Assembly: GCA_003265435.1 (NCBI GenBank)
Contig: NOXC01000001.1
Location: 310,001-374,000, forward strand
Direction of reading: 5' to 3'
Source: Cellvibrionaceae bacterium AOL6
Lineage (GTDB): Bacteria > Pseudomonadota > Gammaproteobacteria > Pseudomonadales > Cellvibrionaceae
Length of the DNA stretch: 64,000 nucleotides
The notes below the pieces were generated by a model, which saw only the letters and a list, made by a program, of their open reading frames with translations, was not told the origin of the DNA and made no database searches. Below are positions 10,842 through 23,979 of the stretch, one piece after another; position 1 is the first letter of the stretch; every line of letters starts with the position of its first letter. The position numbers were made by a program, and so were the translations under genes.

Positions 10842-11567
10842 TTGGCACATTTCCGATCGTTTATTTTTTTACTCGGATACACACTATTCACTACGGTCTA
10901 CGGTGTACTGTCGCTGCCACTGAAAATCTTACCCGCACGTACTCAACACCGAATTATCATATCCTGGACCCACATCATCATATTTTGGGTTCGCATTTCA
11001 TGTGGTTTACGCTATCGAGTCATCGGGAAGGAAAATATCAGTAAAGTCGACATGCCCGTGGTGATTTTGTCCAAGCACCAAAGCGCATGGGAAACCTTCT
11101 TTCTACAAGGCTTATTCTGGCCTGCGTCCACAGTACTCAAAAAAGAACTGTTAAAAATCCCTTTCTTTGGCTGGGGCTTGGCAAGTCTCCGCCCCATCGC
11201 GATAGACCGAAGCAACCCACGTTCCGCGCTTCGAGAAGTGAAAGAACAAGGGCTCAAACGCATAGAACAGGGAAATAACTTATTACTTTTTCCTGAGGGC
11301 ACACGCGTCCCCATTGGACAACGTGGTAAATATGCGCGTAGCGGTGCGGAAATCGCAAAAACCGCAGGTCGTCCCATTTTACCCGTATCGCATAATGCGG
11401 GGAGTTGTTGGGGGATCGGCGGTTCATTCCTGAAAAAACCTGGTTTGATCACCGTGGTGATCGGAGCGCCAATTTCAGTGGATGAAAAAGACACGCGACA
11501 ACTCACTCAGGAAGTAGAAGACTGGATTGAAAGCACGCTAGAAGACATACTTGCAGAACGCATTTAG
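10842..11567 (+). CDS. 1-acyl-sn-glycerol-3-phosphate acyltransferase (PlsC family)
   Basis: A PlsC-type lysophosphatidate acyltransferase that makes phosphatidic acid at the inner membrane. It is 241 residues from TTG 10842, with AAGGA upstream. An N-terminal hydrophobic helix (FIFLLGYTLFTTVYGVL) is followed by motif I LSKHQSAWETFF (H-x4-E in place of the usual H-x4-D), and motif III FPEGTR. The H-x4-E form is, as I recall, usual for the subgroup located next to glyS in Pseudomonas-type genomes. There the heptose phosphatase gene gmhB commonly lies between glyS and this gene; here only 92 bp separates them. Confidence 0.88.
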   Translation: MAHFRSFIFLLGYTLFTTVYGVLSLPLKILPARTQHRIIISWTHIIIFWVRISCGLRYRVIGKENISKVDMPVVILSKHQSAWETFFLQGLFWPASTVLKKELLKIPFFGWGLASLRPIAIDRSNPRSALREVKEQGLKRIEQGNNLLLFPEGTRVPIGQRGKYARSGAEIAKTAGRPILPVSHNAGSCWGIGGSFLKKPGLITVVIGAPISVDEKDTRQLTQEVEDWIESTLEDILAERI

Positions 11568-11581
11568 CAGGAGAGCGAATC

Positions 11582-12004
11582 ATGGTCGATAAAAAGCATT
11601 TTGGCGCAGTCGAATTTGGCCTGCGTTTTGGTTTTGCCTTATTGTTGGTCAGCTTGACTTATAACGCGTCAGGCTACTCGTACCTACACTGGTTGTTGAG
11701 TGTCTTTCCTCAACTTTCTCCACTGTTCGTATTGTGCAGCGTATTGTTGATTATTGGCTGGGTCATCTTTATCCGCGCGACGATCACGTCTCTGGGCTCG
11801 CTCGGCCTTGTCTTACTCTGTGCATTAATCGCCGCTTTAATCTGGCTCTTTGTCGATATAGGTTGGTTATCGCTGACCAACTTCAGTGTTTTTTCCTGGA
11901 TTGTGGTGATCGGACTGTCGTTTATACTTGCTGTGGGAATGAGCTGGTCCCACATACGACGCCGTATTAGTGGACAATACTCGGTAGACGATATCGAAGG
12001 ATAA
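11582..12004 (+). CDS. DUF6524-like small inner-membrane protein
   Basis: A 140-residue protein with four predicted membrane helices (about residues 12-28, 40-58, 67-90 and 100-122) and a short charged C-terminus with an arginine cluster (SHIRRRISG). The early motif TYNASGYSYLHWL resembles what I recall of the DUF6524 family; function unknown. It starts 14 bp after the acyltransferase, after AGGAG, so the two genes are probably co-transcribed. A terminator follows immediately. Confidence 0.7.
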   Translation: MVDKKHFGAVEFGLRFGFALLLVSLTYNASGYSYLHWLLSVFPQLSPLFVLCSVLLIIGWVIFIRATITSLGSLGLVLLCALIAALIWLFVDIGWLSLTNFSVFSWIVVIGLSFILAVGMSWSHIRRRISGQYSVDDIEG

Positions 12005-12034
12005 AAAAAAGCCGGCTGAGAAGCCGGCTTTTTT
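12003..12034. terminator. bidirectional Rho-independent terminator
   Basis: Stem GCCGGCT (12011-12017), loop GAGA, stem AGCCGGC (12022-12028), flanked by an A8 run on the left and a T6 run on the right. It can therefore terminate both the plus-strand DUF6524 gene and the minus-strand outer-membrane gene that converge here. Confidence 0.93.
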
Positions 12035-12036
12035 AT

Positions 12037-12570
12037 TTAGAAACGGAAATCGTAGTTTATGCCGAACGCGTAGAAATCATTGTCGTCGTTCGAAATAATA
12101 TTTCGGTATTCGAAGTTCAGATTACTGCGTGGGTCGAGGGCAAATCCCACACCCGCACCCCATGACAGGCCGGAGTCGCTTGCGCTACTGGAATTCATAC
12201 CGTCATCCGCTTCAATACTGATGTTAGAAAAGCCTAACAATCCATAGAGCTTGGCGGTTTGGTTTGCGGTTTCAATACGGTAGTACAGGGATTCGTAGTG
12301 ATTGATCCCAAACTCGTAGGTTTCACCATCGATACTGCGGTCATCGCCACTAAAGCCCAAGCCGATACGCAGCTCGCCGCCGACATAGGGGTTGTATTTG
12401 TAACCACCCAGAATTTCAGCCGCGGTGAAGCTGATGCTGCCACCGTCACCTGAAGACACACCTGAGTTAATAAAGGTGCCGCCAGCACCGGCATACCAAC
12501 CTTGTCGGTTGTCCGCTTGCGCGAAACCACATGCAGCCAACAATGCACAAGCAAGAATAGAACGCTTCAT
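12037..12570 (-). CDS. small outer-membrane beta-barrel protein
   Basis: A 177-residue exported protein with signal peptide MKRSILACALLAACGFAQA. The mature part is an alternating beta-strand protein starting DNRQGWYAGAGGTFINSG and ending FYAFGINYDFRF. The terminal aromatic Phe and alternating pattern are the usual BAM recognition signature of an outer-membrane barrel, here about eight strands by length. It resembles the OmpA-like/porin-family transmembrane barrels with no periplasmic domain. It is the last gene before the terminator shared with DUF6524. Substrate and role are not deducible. Confidence 0.78.
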   Translation of the reverse strand: MKRSILACALLAACGFAQADNRQGWYAGAGGTFINSGVSSGDGGSISFTAAEILGGYKYNPYVGGELRIGLGFSGDDRSIDGETYEFGINHYESLYYRIETANQTAKLYGLLGFSNISIEADDGMNSSSASDSGLSWGAGVGFALDPRSNLNFEYRNIISNDDNDFYAFGINYDFRF

Positions 12571-12606
12571 AGAATCACTCCGCTACCATCGTCCATCAAT
12601 TAGAAG

Positions 12607-16186
<3,580 letters not shown>

Positions 16187-16205
16187 GAGAGCACAGAAGC
16201 GTCGA

Positions 16206-17312
16206 TCAGAGTCTCATCGGCATGACAACGTAACGCGCGCTGTCGTCTTCGGCGTCCTGGAGCAAGGCACTGCTGTTCGCATCTGACAGCGTGATGCGGA
16301 TCTTCTGGCTATTCAAGACATTCGCAACATCCTGAAGATAGCTGATATTGAAGCCTACCTCGAGGGATTCGCCTTCGTACTCCACTGTAACGTGATCTTC
16401 AGCCTCTTCCTGCTCTGGGTTATTCGCAACAAGTGTTAATTGCTGCGACTCAAGCAGGAGTCTTACACCACGGTACTTTTCATTGGAGAGGATGGCTGTG
16501 CGGCCAAAGGCCTGCTTCAGCTCTGCGCGATCACCAATGACAATCTTATCGCCACCCTTCGGGATCACTTGCTCATAATTTGGGAACTTGCCGTCTACCA
16601 GTTTGGAGGTAAAAGTGTAGTCCGCCGTTTTGGCTCGAATGTGGTTCTTGCCCATCACGATCTCAACCTGATCGTTGCTGTCAGCCACTAAACGACTGAG
16701 TTCAATCACGCCTTTGCGAGGCAGAATCGCTTGTACAGGCTCCGACAACGCCAGGCCTTCAATGTCCTTCGTTGCGAGCGCTAATCGATGACCATCCGTC
16801 GCTACCACGCGTAACTGCTGACCGCCGAGCTCCCAAAGCATGCCATTGAGGTAGTAACGAACGTCTTGTTGCGCCATCGCAAAGCCTGTTTTTTCAATCA
16901 GGTCTTTGATCAGCCCCTGAGTGCAGCTGAAGGTAAACTCGGATGTCGATTCTTCGACCGCTGGAAACTCACTGGCTGCAAGCGTAGACAGCGTAAAGCG
17001 GGACTTCCCACTCTTGAGAATAACTTTCTGCTCATCCAACTCAAACTGCAACACGGAAGAGTCCGGAAGCGCACGGCAGATATCCACGAATTTTTTTGCC
17101 GGAACCGTAATTTCACCGGAACCGCTGCCACTGGCAACCTGTAAGCGCGCAACGATTTCCACTTCAAGGTCTGTGCCCGTTAAAGAAAGTTGATCACCAT
17201 CCAGCTGGATAAGAATATTCGCCAGTACGGGCAGTGTATGACGCCTTTCTACGACGCCCCCAACCAATTGCAGGGGTTTTAGAATATCTTCGCGATTCAC
17301 TGAAAATTTCAT
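16206..17312 (-). CDS. dnaN: DNA polymerase III beta sliding clamp
   Basis: The ring-shaped processivity clamp of DNA polymerase III. The 368-residue length is typical, with three clamp repeats. The start MKFSVNREDILKPLQLVGGV and the C-terminal YVVMPMRL are family hallmarks; the C-terminal MPMRL forms part of the partner-binding pocket. It lies 24 bp after dnaA and 19 bp before recF on the same strand, so it is likely transcribed with both. Confidence 0.98.
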   Translation of the reverse strand: MKFSVNREDILKPLQLVGGVVERRHTLPVLANILIQLDGDQLSLTGTDLEVEIVARLQVASGSGSGEITVPAKKFVDICRALPDSSVLQFELDEQKVILKSGKSRFTLSTLAASEFPAVEESTSEFTFSCTQGLIKDLIEKTGFAMAQQDVRYYLNGMLWELGGQQLRVVATDGHRLALATKDIEGLALSEPVQAILPRKGVIELSRLVADSNDQVEIVMGKNHIRAKTADYTFTSKLVDGKFPNYEQVIPKGGDKIVIGDRAELKQAFGRTAILSNEKYRGVRLLLESQQLTLVANNPEQEEAEDHVTVEYEGESLEVGFNISYLQDVANVLNSQKIRITLSDANSSALLQDAEDDSARYVVMPMRL

Positions 17313-17336
17313 GTATAGCTTCCGTTTGCCGTGACT

Positions 17337-18911
17337 CTATGTCGTGAGTGTTCTTAAAAGATTTTTTACGTCCTCATTGATATCGGCGTCTGAATCAATG
17401 AGCTCTTTAACTTTCCTACAAGCGTGCAACACGGTTGTATGGTCCCTACCGCCAAAGGTATCCCCTATTTCGGGCAAACTGTGGTTCGTAAGATCTTTAG
17501 CAAGGTACATCGCCACCTGCCTCGGCCGAGCGACAGATCGACTTCGGCGTTTGGAGTGGAGATCAGAGACCTTGATTTTATAATATTCTGCGACAACTCT
17601 CTGTATATTATCGATACTTACGAGCCTATCTTGCAGGGCAAGTAAGTCTTTTAATGCTTCCCTAACCAGTTCAACCGATATGGGCCGGTTAGTGAACTGA
17701 GCATTCGCAATTACCCGCTTCAACGCACCCTCGAGTTCACGCACATTCGAGCGAATTCGCTGTGCGATGAAAAACGCGGCGTCGTTGGGCAGCAACATCT
17801 TAGCTTGATCAGCCTTGCGCATCAGGATCGCAACCCGCGTTTCCAATTCAGGCGGTTCAATCGCAACCGTTAAGCCCCAACCAAATCGGGATTTTAGGCG
17901 CTCTTCTAAGCCATTGATTTCTTTAGGATAACGGTCACAGGTTACGATAATTTGCTGCCCCCCCTCCAATAATGCATTAAAGGTATGGAAGAATTCTTCC
18001 TGGCTGCGTTCCTTACCTGCGAAGAACTGAATATCATCGATCAACAGCGCATCCACAGAGCGATAATAGCGTTTAAACTCGTTAATCGCGTTCAGCTGCA
18101 GTGCCTTCACCATATCGGCGACAAATCGTTCAGAGTGCAAATACACCACGTTGGCGCCATTAGAGCGCTGCAATAATGCATTCCCCACCGCATGCATCAA
18201 ATGGGTCTTACCGAGGCCCACTCCACCATAAATAAAGAGTGGGTTATAGGACCCACCGGGGTTCTCTGCCACCTGTGTCGCCGCCGCTAAAGCCAGCTGA
18301 TTACTCTTACCTTCGACGAAATTATTGAAAATGAAATCCGAGTTCAAATTACTCTTGTGAAGGATACCCCCTTCCACATCGTTTTTTGTCAGCCGGTTCA
18401 CCGGCTCAATAATGCTCTGGGGTGCAGGTGCTATTTCGCTCTGGCGGGTATCATTGCCGTGCTCGAGCGCCTCCCAATTAGAGAGATGATCATGTCGCGC
18501 CGCCGCGGGTTCAGGTGTGATGCGCTGCCCAAATTCCGAACTCTGAGCACTCGCACCTATATCAAAGCGATGTGATTCCGGTTCTTGCCAGGTCTTGTCC
18601 TGCACAGGGGCGTGTTGCGTACGGCCATTTGGACTTGAACTCGTGGGGCGCTGAAAGTCAGCACGCTTATTCGCAGTGATGATCTCGATCTGAATGGGGC
18701 CTTGCTGGCTGTTCTGGCGAGCGATGTCTTCGATTCGATCACGGAACTTGTCATTGACCCAGTCCAGCACAAAGCGGTTGGGCGCAACGAGCACAAGCGA
18801 ACCGTTGTCGCTACTTTCGAGTTTTAAAGGCCGGATCCAGGTATTGAATTGCTGCTCGGGTAATTCTGAACGCAAATGATCGACGCATTGATTCCATATC
18901 GTGGCAATCAA
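17337..18911 (-). CDS. dnaA: chromosomal replication initiator DnaA
   Basis: DnaA binds origin DnaA boxes and melts the origin in its ATP form. The 524-residue protein starts at TTG 18911, preceded by GGAG. Domain I ([21 protein letters not shown]) is followed by a long Gln/Pro/Ser-rich domain II (about residues 85-185), which explains the length beyond the ~465 of E. coli. Domain III has Walker [14 protein letters not shown] and Walker B LLIDDIQF. The C-terminal domain IV carries the DnaA signature [14 protein letters not shown]. It reads away from the AT-rich region that separates it from rpmH. Confidence 0.98.
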   Translation of the reverse strand: MIATIWNQCVDHLRSELPEQQFNTWIRPLKLESSDNGSLVLVAPNRFVLDWVNDKFRDRIEDIARQNSQQGPIQIEIITANKRADFQRPTSSSPNGRTQHAPVQDKTWQEPESHRFDIGASAQSSEFGQRITPEPAAARHDHLSNWEALEHGNDTRQSEIAPAPQSIIEPVNRLTKNDVEGGILHKSNLNSDFIFNNFVEGKSNQLALAAATQVAENPGGSYNPLFIYGGVGLGKTHLMHAVGNALLQRSNGANVVYLHSERFVADMVKALQLNAINEFKRYYRSVDALLIDDIQFFAGKERSQEEFFHTFNALLEGGQQIIVTCDRYPKEINGLEERLKSRFGWGLTVAIEPPELETRVAILMRKADQAKMLLPNDAAFFIAQRIRSNVRELEGALKRVIANAQFTNRPISVELVREALKDLLALQDRLVSIDNIQRVVAEYYKIKVSDLHSKRRSRSVARPRQVAMYLAKDLTNHSLPEIGDTFGGRDHTTVLHACRKVKELIDSDADINEDVKNLLRTLTT

Positions 18912-19385
18912 GAAAAATTCTCCAACCTCTCTTCTTTATATATAGAGGTTTACTTAATAAAAGGTGTGAATCGATGTGGCTGCCCGACGACCTTGTGAGG
19001 CGAGGTCTTGAGTGACTGCAGATATCACCAGAAATACGAAAGCGGGTGTAGCGACGCCGTGAAGTGTGGATAAGTGTCCACAGATTTGGCCGCTACCAGC
19101 CAATGTTCCAGCCGCTATAGTAGGATAACCCCGTATTTTTATCCACAGATTTTTTAGTATTTTTATTTTATACAAAAACAAAAATATAAAGTATTTTAAA
19201 TCAATCACTTATACCCTAAAGTCAAGTGGACACTATAGCCACACAGGCACAGTTAATTTGTGGATAATACTGTTAATAAACTGTAAGAAATCTGTCTTTT
19301 ACCGGTGTAGAACTGCGCCAAAGCCCCTAATTGCGTGATATCTATACGATACACTAGGCGCCCGCCAAGAATTTACTTCTCAAGA
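18912..19385. other. candidate oriC, dnaA-rpmH intergenic region
   Basis: A gene-free, AT-rich region between divergent dnaA and rpmH. It holds three perfect 9-mer DnaA boxes (TTATCCACA or its complement): 19065-19073 (minus), 19139-19147 (plus) and 19259-19267 (minus), plus a near match GTGTCCACA at 19075-19083. A very AT-rich stretch (about 19131-19205) lies beside the central box and could be the unwinding element. This location matches the origin known in Pseudomonas. A second origin-like region lies at 23379-23979, so which is used cannot be decided from sequence. Confidence 0.75.
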
Positions 19386-19414
19386 TTGATTTTTGATCAT
19401 GCTTCGCATAGAAT
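19386..19414 (+). promoter_or_regulatory. promoter for rpmH-rnpA operon
   Basis: TTGATT (19386-19391) and TAGAAT (19409-19414) are separated by 17 bp and lie 62 bp upstream of the rpmH start. This is a good sigma70-type match, expected for a strongly expressed ribosomal protein gene. Confidence 0.65.
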
Positions 19415-19475
19415 CGCGCGTCCTTTTCCCAGGCAGACTAATTTCTGCTTAACAGACGGCACGAAGAACACTGAT

Positions 19476-19610
19476 ATGAAACGCACATTCCAGCCCAGCA
19501 ACCTGAAACGCAAACGTACTCACGGTTTCCGCGCGCGTATGGCCACTAAGAACGGCCGCAAGGTCCTCGCACGTCGCCGCGCCAAAGGTCGTAAAGTACT
19601 GTCGGCATAA
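19476..19610 (+). CDS. rpmH: 50S ribosomal protein L34
   Basis: The 44-residue ribosomal protein L34, start ATG 19476. The sequence [18 protein letters not shown], then [18 protein letters not shown], is the canonical very basic L34. An open frame extends upstream to 19335, but the family start is clear. It is the first gene of the rpmH-rnpA-yidD-yidC-mnmE run. Confidence 0.98.
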   Translation: MKRTFQPSNLKRKRTHGFRARMATKNGRKVLARRRAKGRKVLSA

Positions 19611-19654
19611 GCCCGGTATCTAGCTCAAGTCAACGCAGTCCAGAATCTGGGCGG

Positions 19655-20080
19655 TTGACCCAAGCTAACGCGATTGGGGTGACATCGAAAACGACTGACA
19701 GCCGCTGCTTCGCCAAACAACATAGGTTGTTGGCTGCTGCACAGTTTCAGTACGTCTTCGATCAAGCCCCCATTCGCGCCTCTCACCCCTGCCTGCTCGT
19801 TCTGGCTAAACCGAATAAAGAAGGACACGCGCGCCTTGGTTTGGTCATAGGAAAGAAGCATATTAAGACGGCAGTTGGTCGCAACCGCGTAAAACGACTG
19901 ATCAGAGAATCCTTCCGACTCAGACTCAAGTATCTTCCGGGATTTGATGTTATAGTGCTCGCGCGCAATGGCGCGGACAATTTGGACAACGGCGAAATTC
20001 TCTCGATCCTCAACGGCTTATGGAAGCGAGTAAGCAAGAAGTACACACATCTTTATGGCGAAGACTCGGCCATAACGTAA
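19655..20080 (+). CDS. rnpA: ribonuclease P protein component
   Basis: The small basic protein subunit of RNase P, which helps the catalytic RNA process tRNA 5' ends. The frame from TTG 19655 gives 141 residues; a GTG at 19679 is an equally credible start and gives a length closer to the family (~120-133). The RNase P signature is clear: [20 protein letters not shown] followed by [10 protein letters not shown]. The 3' end overlaps the yidD frame by about 60 bp. Confidence 0.93.
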   Translation: MTQANAIGVTSKTTDSRCFAKQHRLLAAAQFQYVFDQAPIRASHPCLLVLAKPNKEGHARLGLVIGKKHIKTAVGRNRVKRLIRESFRLRLKYLPGFDVIVLARNGADNLDNGEILSILNGLWKRVSKKYTHLYGEDSAIT

Positions 20081-20325
20081 GTGTCGCTGCCGGCCTTCCG
20101 CTTCGCTGGCTCATCCGACTCTATCAGCTCGCAATCAGCCCCATGCTGGGCCCGCATTGCCGTTTCCATCCGAGCTGCTCCAGCTACGCCCTGACCGCCC
20201 TCGAAGAACACGGCCTGCTCTATGGTTTGCTGCTGAGCTTAAATCGTATTCGAAAGTGTCACCCATGGAATAAAGGCGGCCACGACCCGGTCCCACGCAA
20301 AAATTTTAATCATCCAAAATGGTAA
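20020..20325 (+). CDS. yidD: membrane protein insertion efficiency factor YidD
   Basis: YidD is a small membrane-associated protein that aids YidC-dependent insertion. The frame from ATG 20020 gives 101 residues, somewhat longer than the usual ~85. No other in-frame standard start precedes the conserved part, so a 61 bp overlap with rnpA is likely. The hallmark [20 protein letters not shown], then [12 protein letters not shown], and the late [14 protein letters not shown] are intact. It lies 7 bp before yidC. Confidence 0.93.
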   Translation: MEASKQEVHTSLWRRLGHNVSVAAGLPLRWLIRLYQLAISPMLGPHCRFHPSCSSYALTALEEHGLLYGLLLSLNRIRKCHPWNKGGHDPVPRKNFNHPKW

Positions 20326-20332
20326 GTGAAAC

Positions 20333-22030
20333 ATGAATTGGCTTCGATATGCCTTGATCGCAGGAATCTGCGCCGTCTCCTACATGCTGTTTCTGGAATG
20401 GAACGCGTTCGAAGAAGCCCGAATTGCGGCTGACACGTCCAATACCGAAACGCTCAGCAGCAGCCCACTGCCTCAACTCAGTGATGAGAACACCGCGATT
20501 CCCGTCACGGCGGACCCATCGAATGCCGACCTGCCTCCCCTTCCAGGTGAAACAGAAGTCAGCACTGAAGCACCCAAAGCGGTTGAAAACAGCACCCAAT
20601 CTCAGTTGATTTCAATCACGACCGACAGTTTCGACATTCTTATCGATACACGAGGCGGTGACATCGTCAAAGTCGCCCTGCCCAAACACCTTGCACACAT
20701 CGACAGTGACGAGCCCTTCATCCTGATGAATCGGTCTGCGGCATTGACCTATGTTGCGCGCAGCGGCCTGGTTGGCGCAAATGGCACAGACAACCCCAGT
20801 GCTGATCGACCTATTTACAGCGTAGAGAAAAACAGCTGGTCCATGGCAGAAGGTGAAGATAGCTTGAGCGTCGACCTTCAGTACCAGCAAGGCGATGTGA
20901 CCATCACCAAACGCTATACCTTTTTCCGCGGCGAATACCGAATCGGTCTCGACTACCTCATCGACAACCAAAGCAATGCCATTTGGAAAGCCGCCCCCCA
21001 CGGGCAAATTCGACGTGACGGCTCAGAGGTCGAAGCCAACGTTGGCATCGGCATGCAGCCCTACCTCGGCGCCGCAATGACCACCCTCGACAAAAACTAT
21101 GACAAGGTAAAGTTCTCTGAAATTGAAAAAGAGACCGTCAACCTCAAGCGTCAAGGTGGCTGGGTTGCGATGGTTCAGCACTACTTTATCAGTGCGTGGA
21201 TTCCCAACAGCGACGCACAGAATGTCTATCGTCTGCGCTACGATACAAATAACCACCTTTATATCCTCGAATACTTCGGCAGCCTGACCTCGGTACAACC
21301 AAACAGCCAAGGCAAAATCAGCGCTGAGTTTTATGCCGGCCCCAAAAACCTTCGCGAAATGGAAGCGCTCTCGCCCTACCTCGACCTGACTCTGGATTAC
21401 AGCTGGTTGTGGTTTATCGCCAAACCCCTGTTTTTCGCATTGGACTACATTCACGGCTTCGTCGGTAATTGGGGTATCGCCATCATTCTACTGACGGTAT
21501 TGATCAAACTGGTGTTCTTCTATCCTTCCGCGATGAGCTACCGATCAATGGCGAAGATGCGCAAGCTTCAGCCAATGATGGCCGACCTCAAAGAGCGCTA
21601 TGGCGATGACAGACAGAAAATGTCAGCCGAATTGATGAAGATTTACCGTAAAGAAAAGGTCAATCCTCTCGGGGGATGTTTGCCGATCCTTTTGCAAATG
21701 CCGGTCTTCATTTCGTTGTACTGGGTGTTAATGGAGAGTGTCGAACTACGCCACGCACCGTTTATGTTGTGGATTAATGACCTCAGTGTAAAAGACCCGT
21801 TCTTTATACTGCCATTGATCATGGGCGCAACGATGTTCATTCAGCAAAAGCTGAACCCCACTCCACCCGACCCAATGCAAGCCAAGGTCATGCAGTGGAT
21901 GCCGGTGTTCTTTACCGTTCTATTCCTGTGGTTCCCTGCGGGTCTGGTACTGTACTGGGTGGTGAACAATACCCTGTCGATCGCACAGCAATACGTGATC
22001 ACTCGCCAGATTGAAAAAGGCAGTGACTAA
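20333..22030 (+). CDS. yidC: membrane protein insertase YidC
   Basis: YidC inserts and folds inner-membrane proteins alone or with Sec; F0 subunit c (atpE here) is a classic substrate. The 565-residue protein starts with a membrane helix ([20 protein letters not shown]), then a Pro/Glu-rich linker and the periplasmic beta-supersandwich domain (about 90-350). The conserved five-helix insertase core follows, with [40 protein letters not shown] and the final [20 protein letters not shown]. The 3' end overlaps the mnmE start. Confidence 0.97.
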   Translation: MNWLRYALIAGICAVSYMLFLEWNAFEEARIAADTSNTETLSSSPLPQLSDENTAIPVTADPSNADLPPLPGETEVSTEAPKAVENSTQSQLISITTDSFDILIDTRGGDIVKVALPKHLAHIDSDEPFILMNRSAALTYVARSGLVGANGTDNPSADRPIYSVEKNSWSMAEGEDSLSVDLQYQQGDVTITKRYTFFRGEYRIGLDYLIDNQSNAIWKAAPHGQIRRDGSEVEANVGIGMQPYLGAAMTTLDKNYDKVKFSEIEKETVNLKRQGGWVAMVQHYFISAWIPNSDAQNVYRLRYDTNNHLYILEYFGSLTSVQPNSQGKISAEFYAGPKNLREMEALSPYLDLTLDYSWLWFIAKPLFFALDYIHGFVGNWGIAIILLTVLIKLVFFYPSAMSYRSMAKMRKLQPMMADLKERYGDDRQKMSAELMKIYRKEKVNPLGGCLPILLQMPVFISLYWVLMESVELRHAPFMLWINDLSVKDPFFILPLIMGATMFIQQKLNPTPPDPMQAKVMQWMPVFFTVLFLWFPAGLVLYWVVNNTLSIAQQYVITRQIEKGSD

Positions 22031-23378
22031 ACAGCACGACACCATCTGTGCCGTCGCGACCGCTCCGGGTCGCGGCGGCGTAGGCATTGTTCGCGTTTCG
22101 GGCCCCCTATCCGACACGATTGCGCGCCGCTGTTGCGAGAAATCACTCTCTCCTCGACTTGCCACCTTCACGGATTTTAAAGACGAAGCCGGCAACACCA
22201 TCGACCAGGGTATCGCCCTGCTTTTCAAAGGCCCGAACTCCTTTACCGGCGAAGACGTGTTTGAGTTTCAGGGCCATGGCGGCCCCGTCATCATGGACAT
22301 GGTCTTGTCTCAGTGTCAGCGTCACGGCGCACGATTGGCCCGACCCGGCGAGTTTTCCGAGAGAGCCTTCTTAAACGACAAAATGGATTTGACTCAGGCG
22401 GAAGCCATTGCTGACCTGATCGACGCGAGCTCGAAGCAAGCAGCCATCCAAGCCGTCCACTCTTTAAAAGGCGCCTTTGCTGCAGAGATCGATGTACTGC
22501 TTGAGGCCCTGACCCACCTTCGGCTCTACGTCGAATCGGCGATTGATTTCCCCGAGGAAGAAATCGACTTTCTCAACGATGGTGTCGTCGAGTCAAAACT
22601 CAGCAACCTGATCACACAATGTCACCGTGTATTCGATCAGGCAAGGCAAGGCGCGGTACTGCGTGATGGTTTACACGTGGTTCTTGCAGGAAAACCCAAT
22701 GCCGGCAAATCGACCCTGTTGAACACCCTCGCCCAACGCGAGGTGGCCATCGTTACCGACATTCCTGGCACCACCCGCGATACCCTAACCGAGCACATCC
22801 ATCTCGATGGCATGCCGCTGCATATCACCGACACCGCTGGAATCCGCGAAACGGACAACGAGGTTGAACGCATCGGTATCGCACGTGCGCGTAAGGCGAT
22901 AGATGAGGCTGATCGGATTCTGCTATTGCTCGACGCCGCTTCTCTGTCCGCCGAACAGCTAGAAACGGACTGGCCCGAATTTATAAACAGAGCGGACTAT
23001 CGCGACAAGCTGACCCTGGTCATAAACAAAGTCGATCAAAACCCGCAACCTCCTTCCATACCAGGCTACCCTGTCGTCCCGATTTCTGCCTTGCACGGAA
23101 CCGGACTCGATACCCTCAAAGCCCACCTTCTCGAAAGCATGGGCGTGGCATCAACGACAGAAAGTACCTTCAGCGCTCGGCGTCGCCATCTCGACGCGCT
23201 GCAGCGATGCCTCGGCCACCTCGATGACGGCCAAGCTCAACTTCACGGACATGCCGCCGGCGAACTGCTTGCCGAAGATCTTCGCCTCGCTCAAGACGCC
23301 TTGGGTGAAATCACCGGACGAGTCAGTCCAGACGAGCTTTTAGGCAAGATTTTTTCCAGCTTCTGCATCGGGAAATAA
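22023..23378 (+). CDS. mnmE: tRNA uridine-5-carboxymethylaminomethyl modification GTPase MnmE
   Basis: MnmE works with MnmG to modify U34 of several tRNAs. I prefer GTG 22023 (overlapping the yidC stop, 451 residues) because the product then starts [20 protein letters not shown] like the family; TTG 22011 is an alternative. The folate-binding N-domain is followed by an inserted G domain: [12 protein letters not shown] (G1), DIPGTTRDT (G2), DTAG (G3) and NKVD (G4). The C-terminal FCIGK contains the catalytic Cys. MnmG is encoded just beyond the next intergenic region. Confidence 0.96.
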   Translation: MTKQHDTICAVATAPGRGGVGIVRVSGPLSDTIARRCCEKSLSPRLATFTDFKDEAGNTIDQGIALLFKGPNSFTGEDVFEFQGHGGPVIMDMVLSQCQRHGARLARPGEFSERAFLNDKMDLTQAEAIADLIDASSKQAAIQAVHSLKGAFAAEIDVLLEALTHLRLYVESAIDFPEEEIDFLNDGVVESKLSNLITQCHRVFDQARQGAVLRDGLHVVLAGKPNAGKSTLLNTLAQREVAIVTDIPGTTRDTLTEHIHLDGMPLHITDTAGIRETDNEVERIGIARARKAIDEADRILLLLDAASLSAEQLETDWPEFINRADYRDKLTLVINKVDQNPQPPSIPGYPVVPISALHGTGLDTLKAHLLESMGVASTTESTFSARRRHLDALQRCLGHLDDGQAQLHGHAAGELLAEDLRLAQDALGEITGRVSPDELLGKIFSSFCIGK

Positions 23379-23979
23379 GCCTCACCACAACACAGCCCTT
23401 CGGCTCCGCTAGATTGCGGAGTCAATAATGCTGCGCGCGTCGTTTCCAATCACACACAACTAACACAGGGCTTATTAACAGGCTGATCACAACGCTCACG
23501 ACTTATAAAAGGTCAGCAACAGCTTTTTCACAGCATAACGACGGTTTACTTAACACCAAAAAGAATATCAAGTTAGTCATGTATAACTAAATGGACAAGT
23601 TCGGTATAAGGCTGCGAGGAAGGAGGGGATAAAATTGGGGATAAATGGGAAAACCTGTCAAAAGTGGATAAGGCCGCTTTCTATCAATAGCTAAATGACA
23701 GGCTATCAAGCTCCAAAACCGGCCTTATTTGCCCGCTTATACTTGCTATAAACTATTGTTTTTTAATTAAAAAAATAGGTTATCCACAGAAAAGGGGGCA
23801 TATAACATCTATAACAACAATAAAAACCCCTATATCTATCTCATACATCTATTTATTTAACTTAGATATAAATGCAATGTTGAAAGGACGTTGTCCTTTT
23901 AAACAAAGCCGTTATAGTACTTTTTTTAACCAGCCCGAATCTCTATAATGCTCGCCCTTTTCTCTCAGACCGGAATCTC
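23379..23979. other. second origin-like AT-rich region with DnaA-box-like sites, mnmE-mnmG
   Basis: About 600 bp without a credible gene. A perfect DnaA box TTATCCACA lies at 23780-23788 (plus). One-mismatch boxes on the minus strand are AGTGGATAA (23663-23671) and TGGGGATAA (23636-23644), with a weaker copy near 23626-23634. Very AT-rich blocks occur at about 23740-23780 and 23800-23880. A hairpin CTCCGC/GCGGAG (23404-23421) follows mnmE. A TATAAT at 23944-23949, 30 bp before mnmG, is a plausible -10 with no good -35. Enterobacteria have oriC beside mnmG (gidA), so this is a real competitor to the dnaA-side region. Confidence 0.6.
23883..23899. repeat. short perfect inverted repeat upstream of mnmG
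   Basis: AAAGGAC (23883-23889), spacer GTT, GTCCTTT (23893-23899). It lies 80 bp before mnmG at the edge of the AT-rich region. It could be a protein-binding site or a weak hairpin; no T-run supports termination. Confidence 0.5.

Noticed and set aside
23404-23421. Hairpin CTCCGC/GCGGAG after mnmE as a terminator
   Set aside because: Only 6 bp and no T-run on either side.
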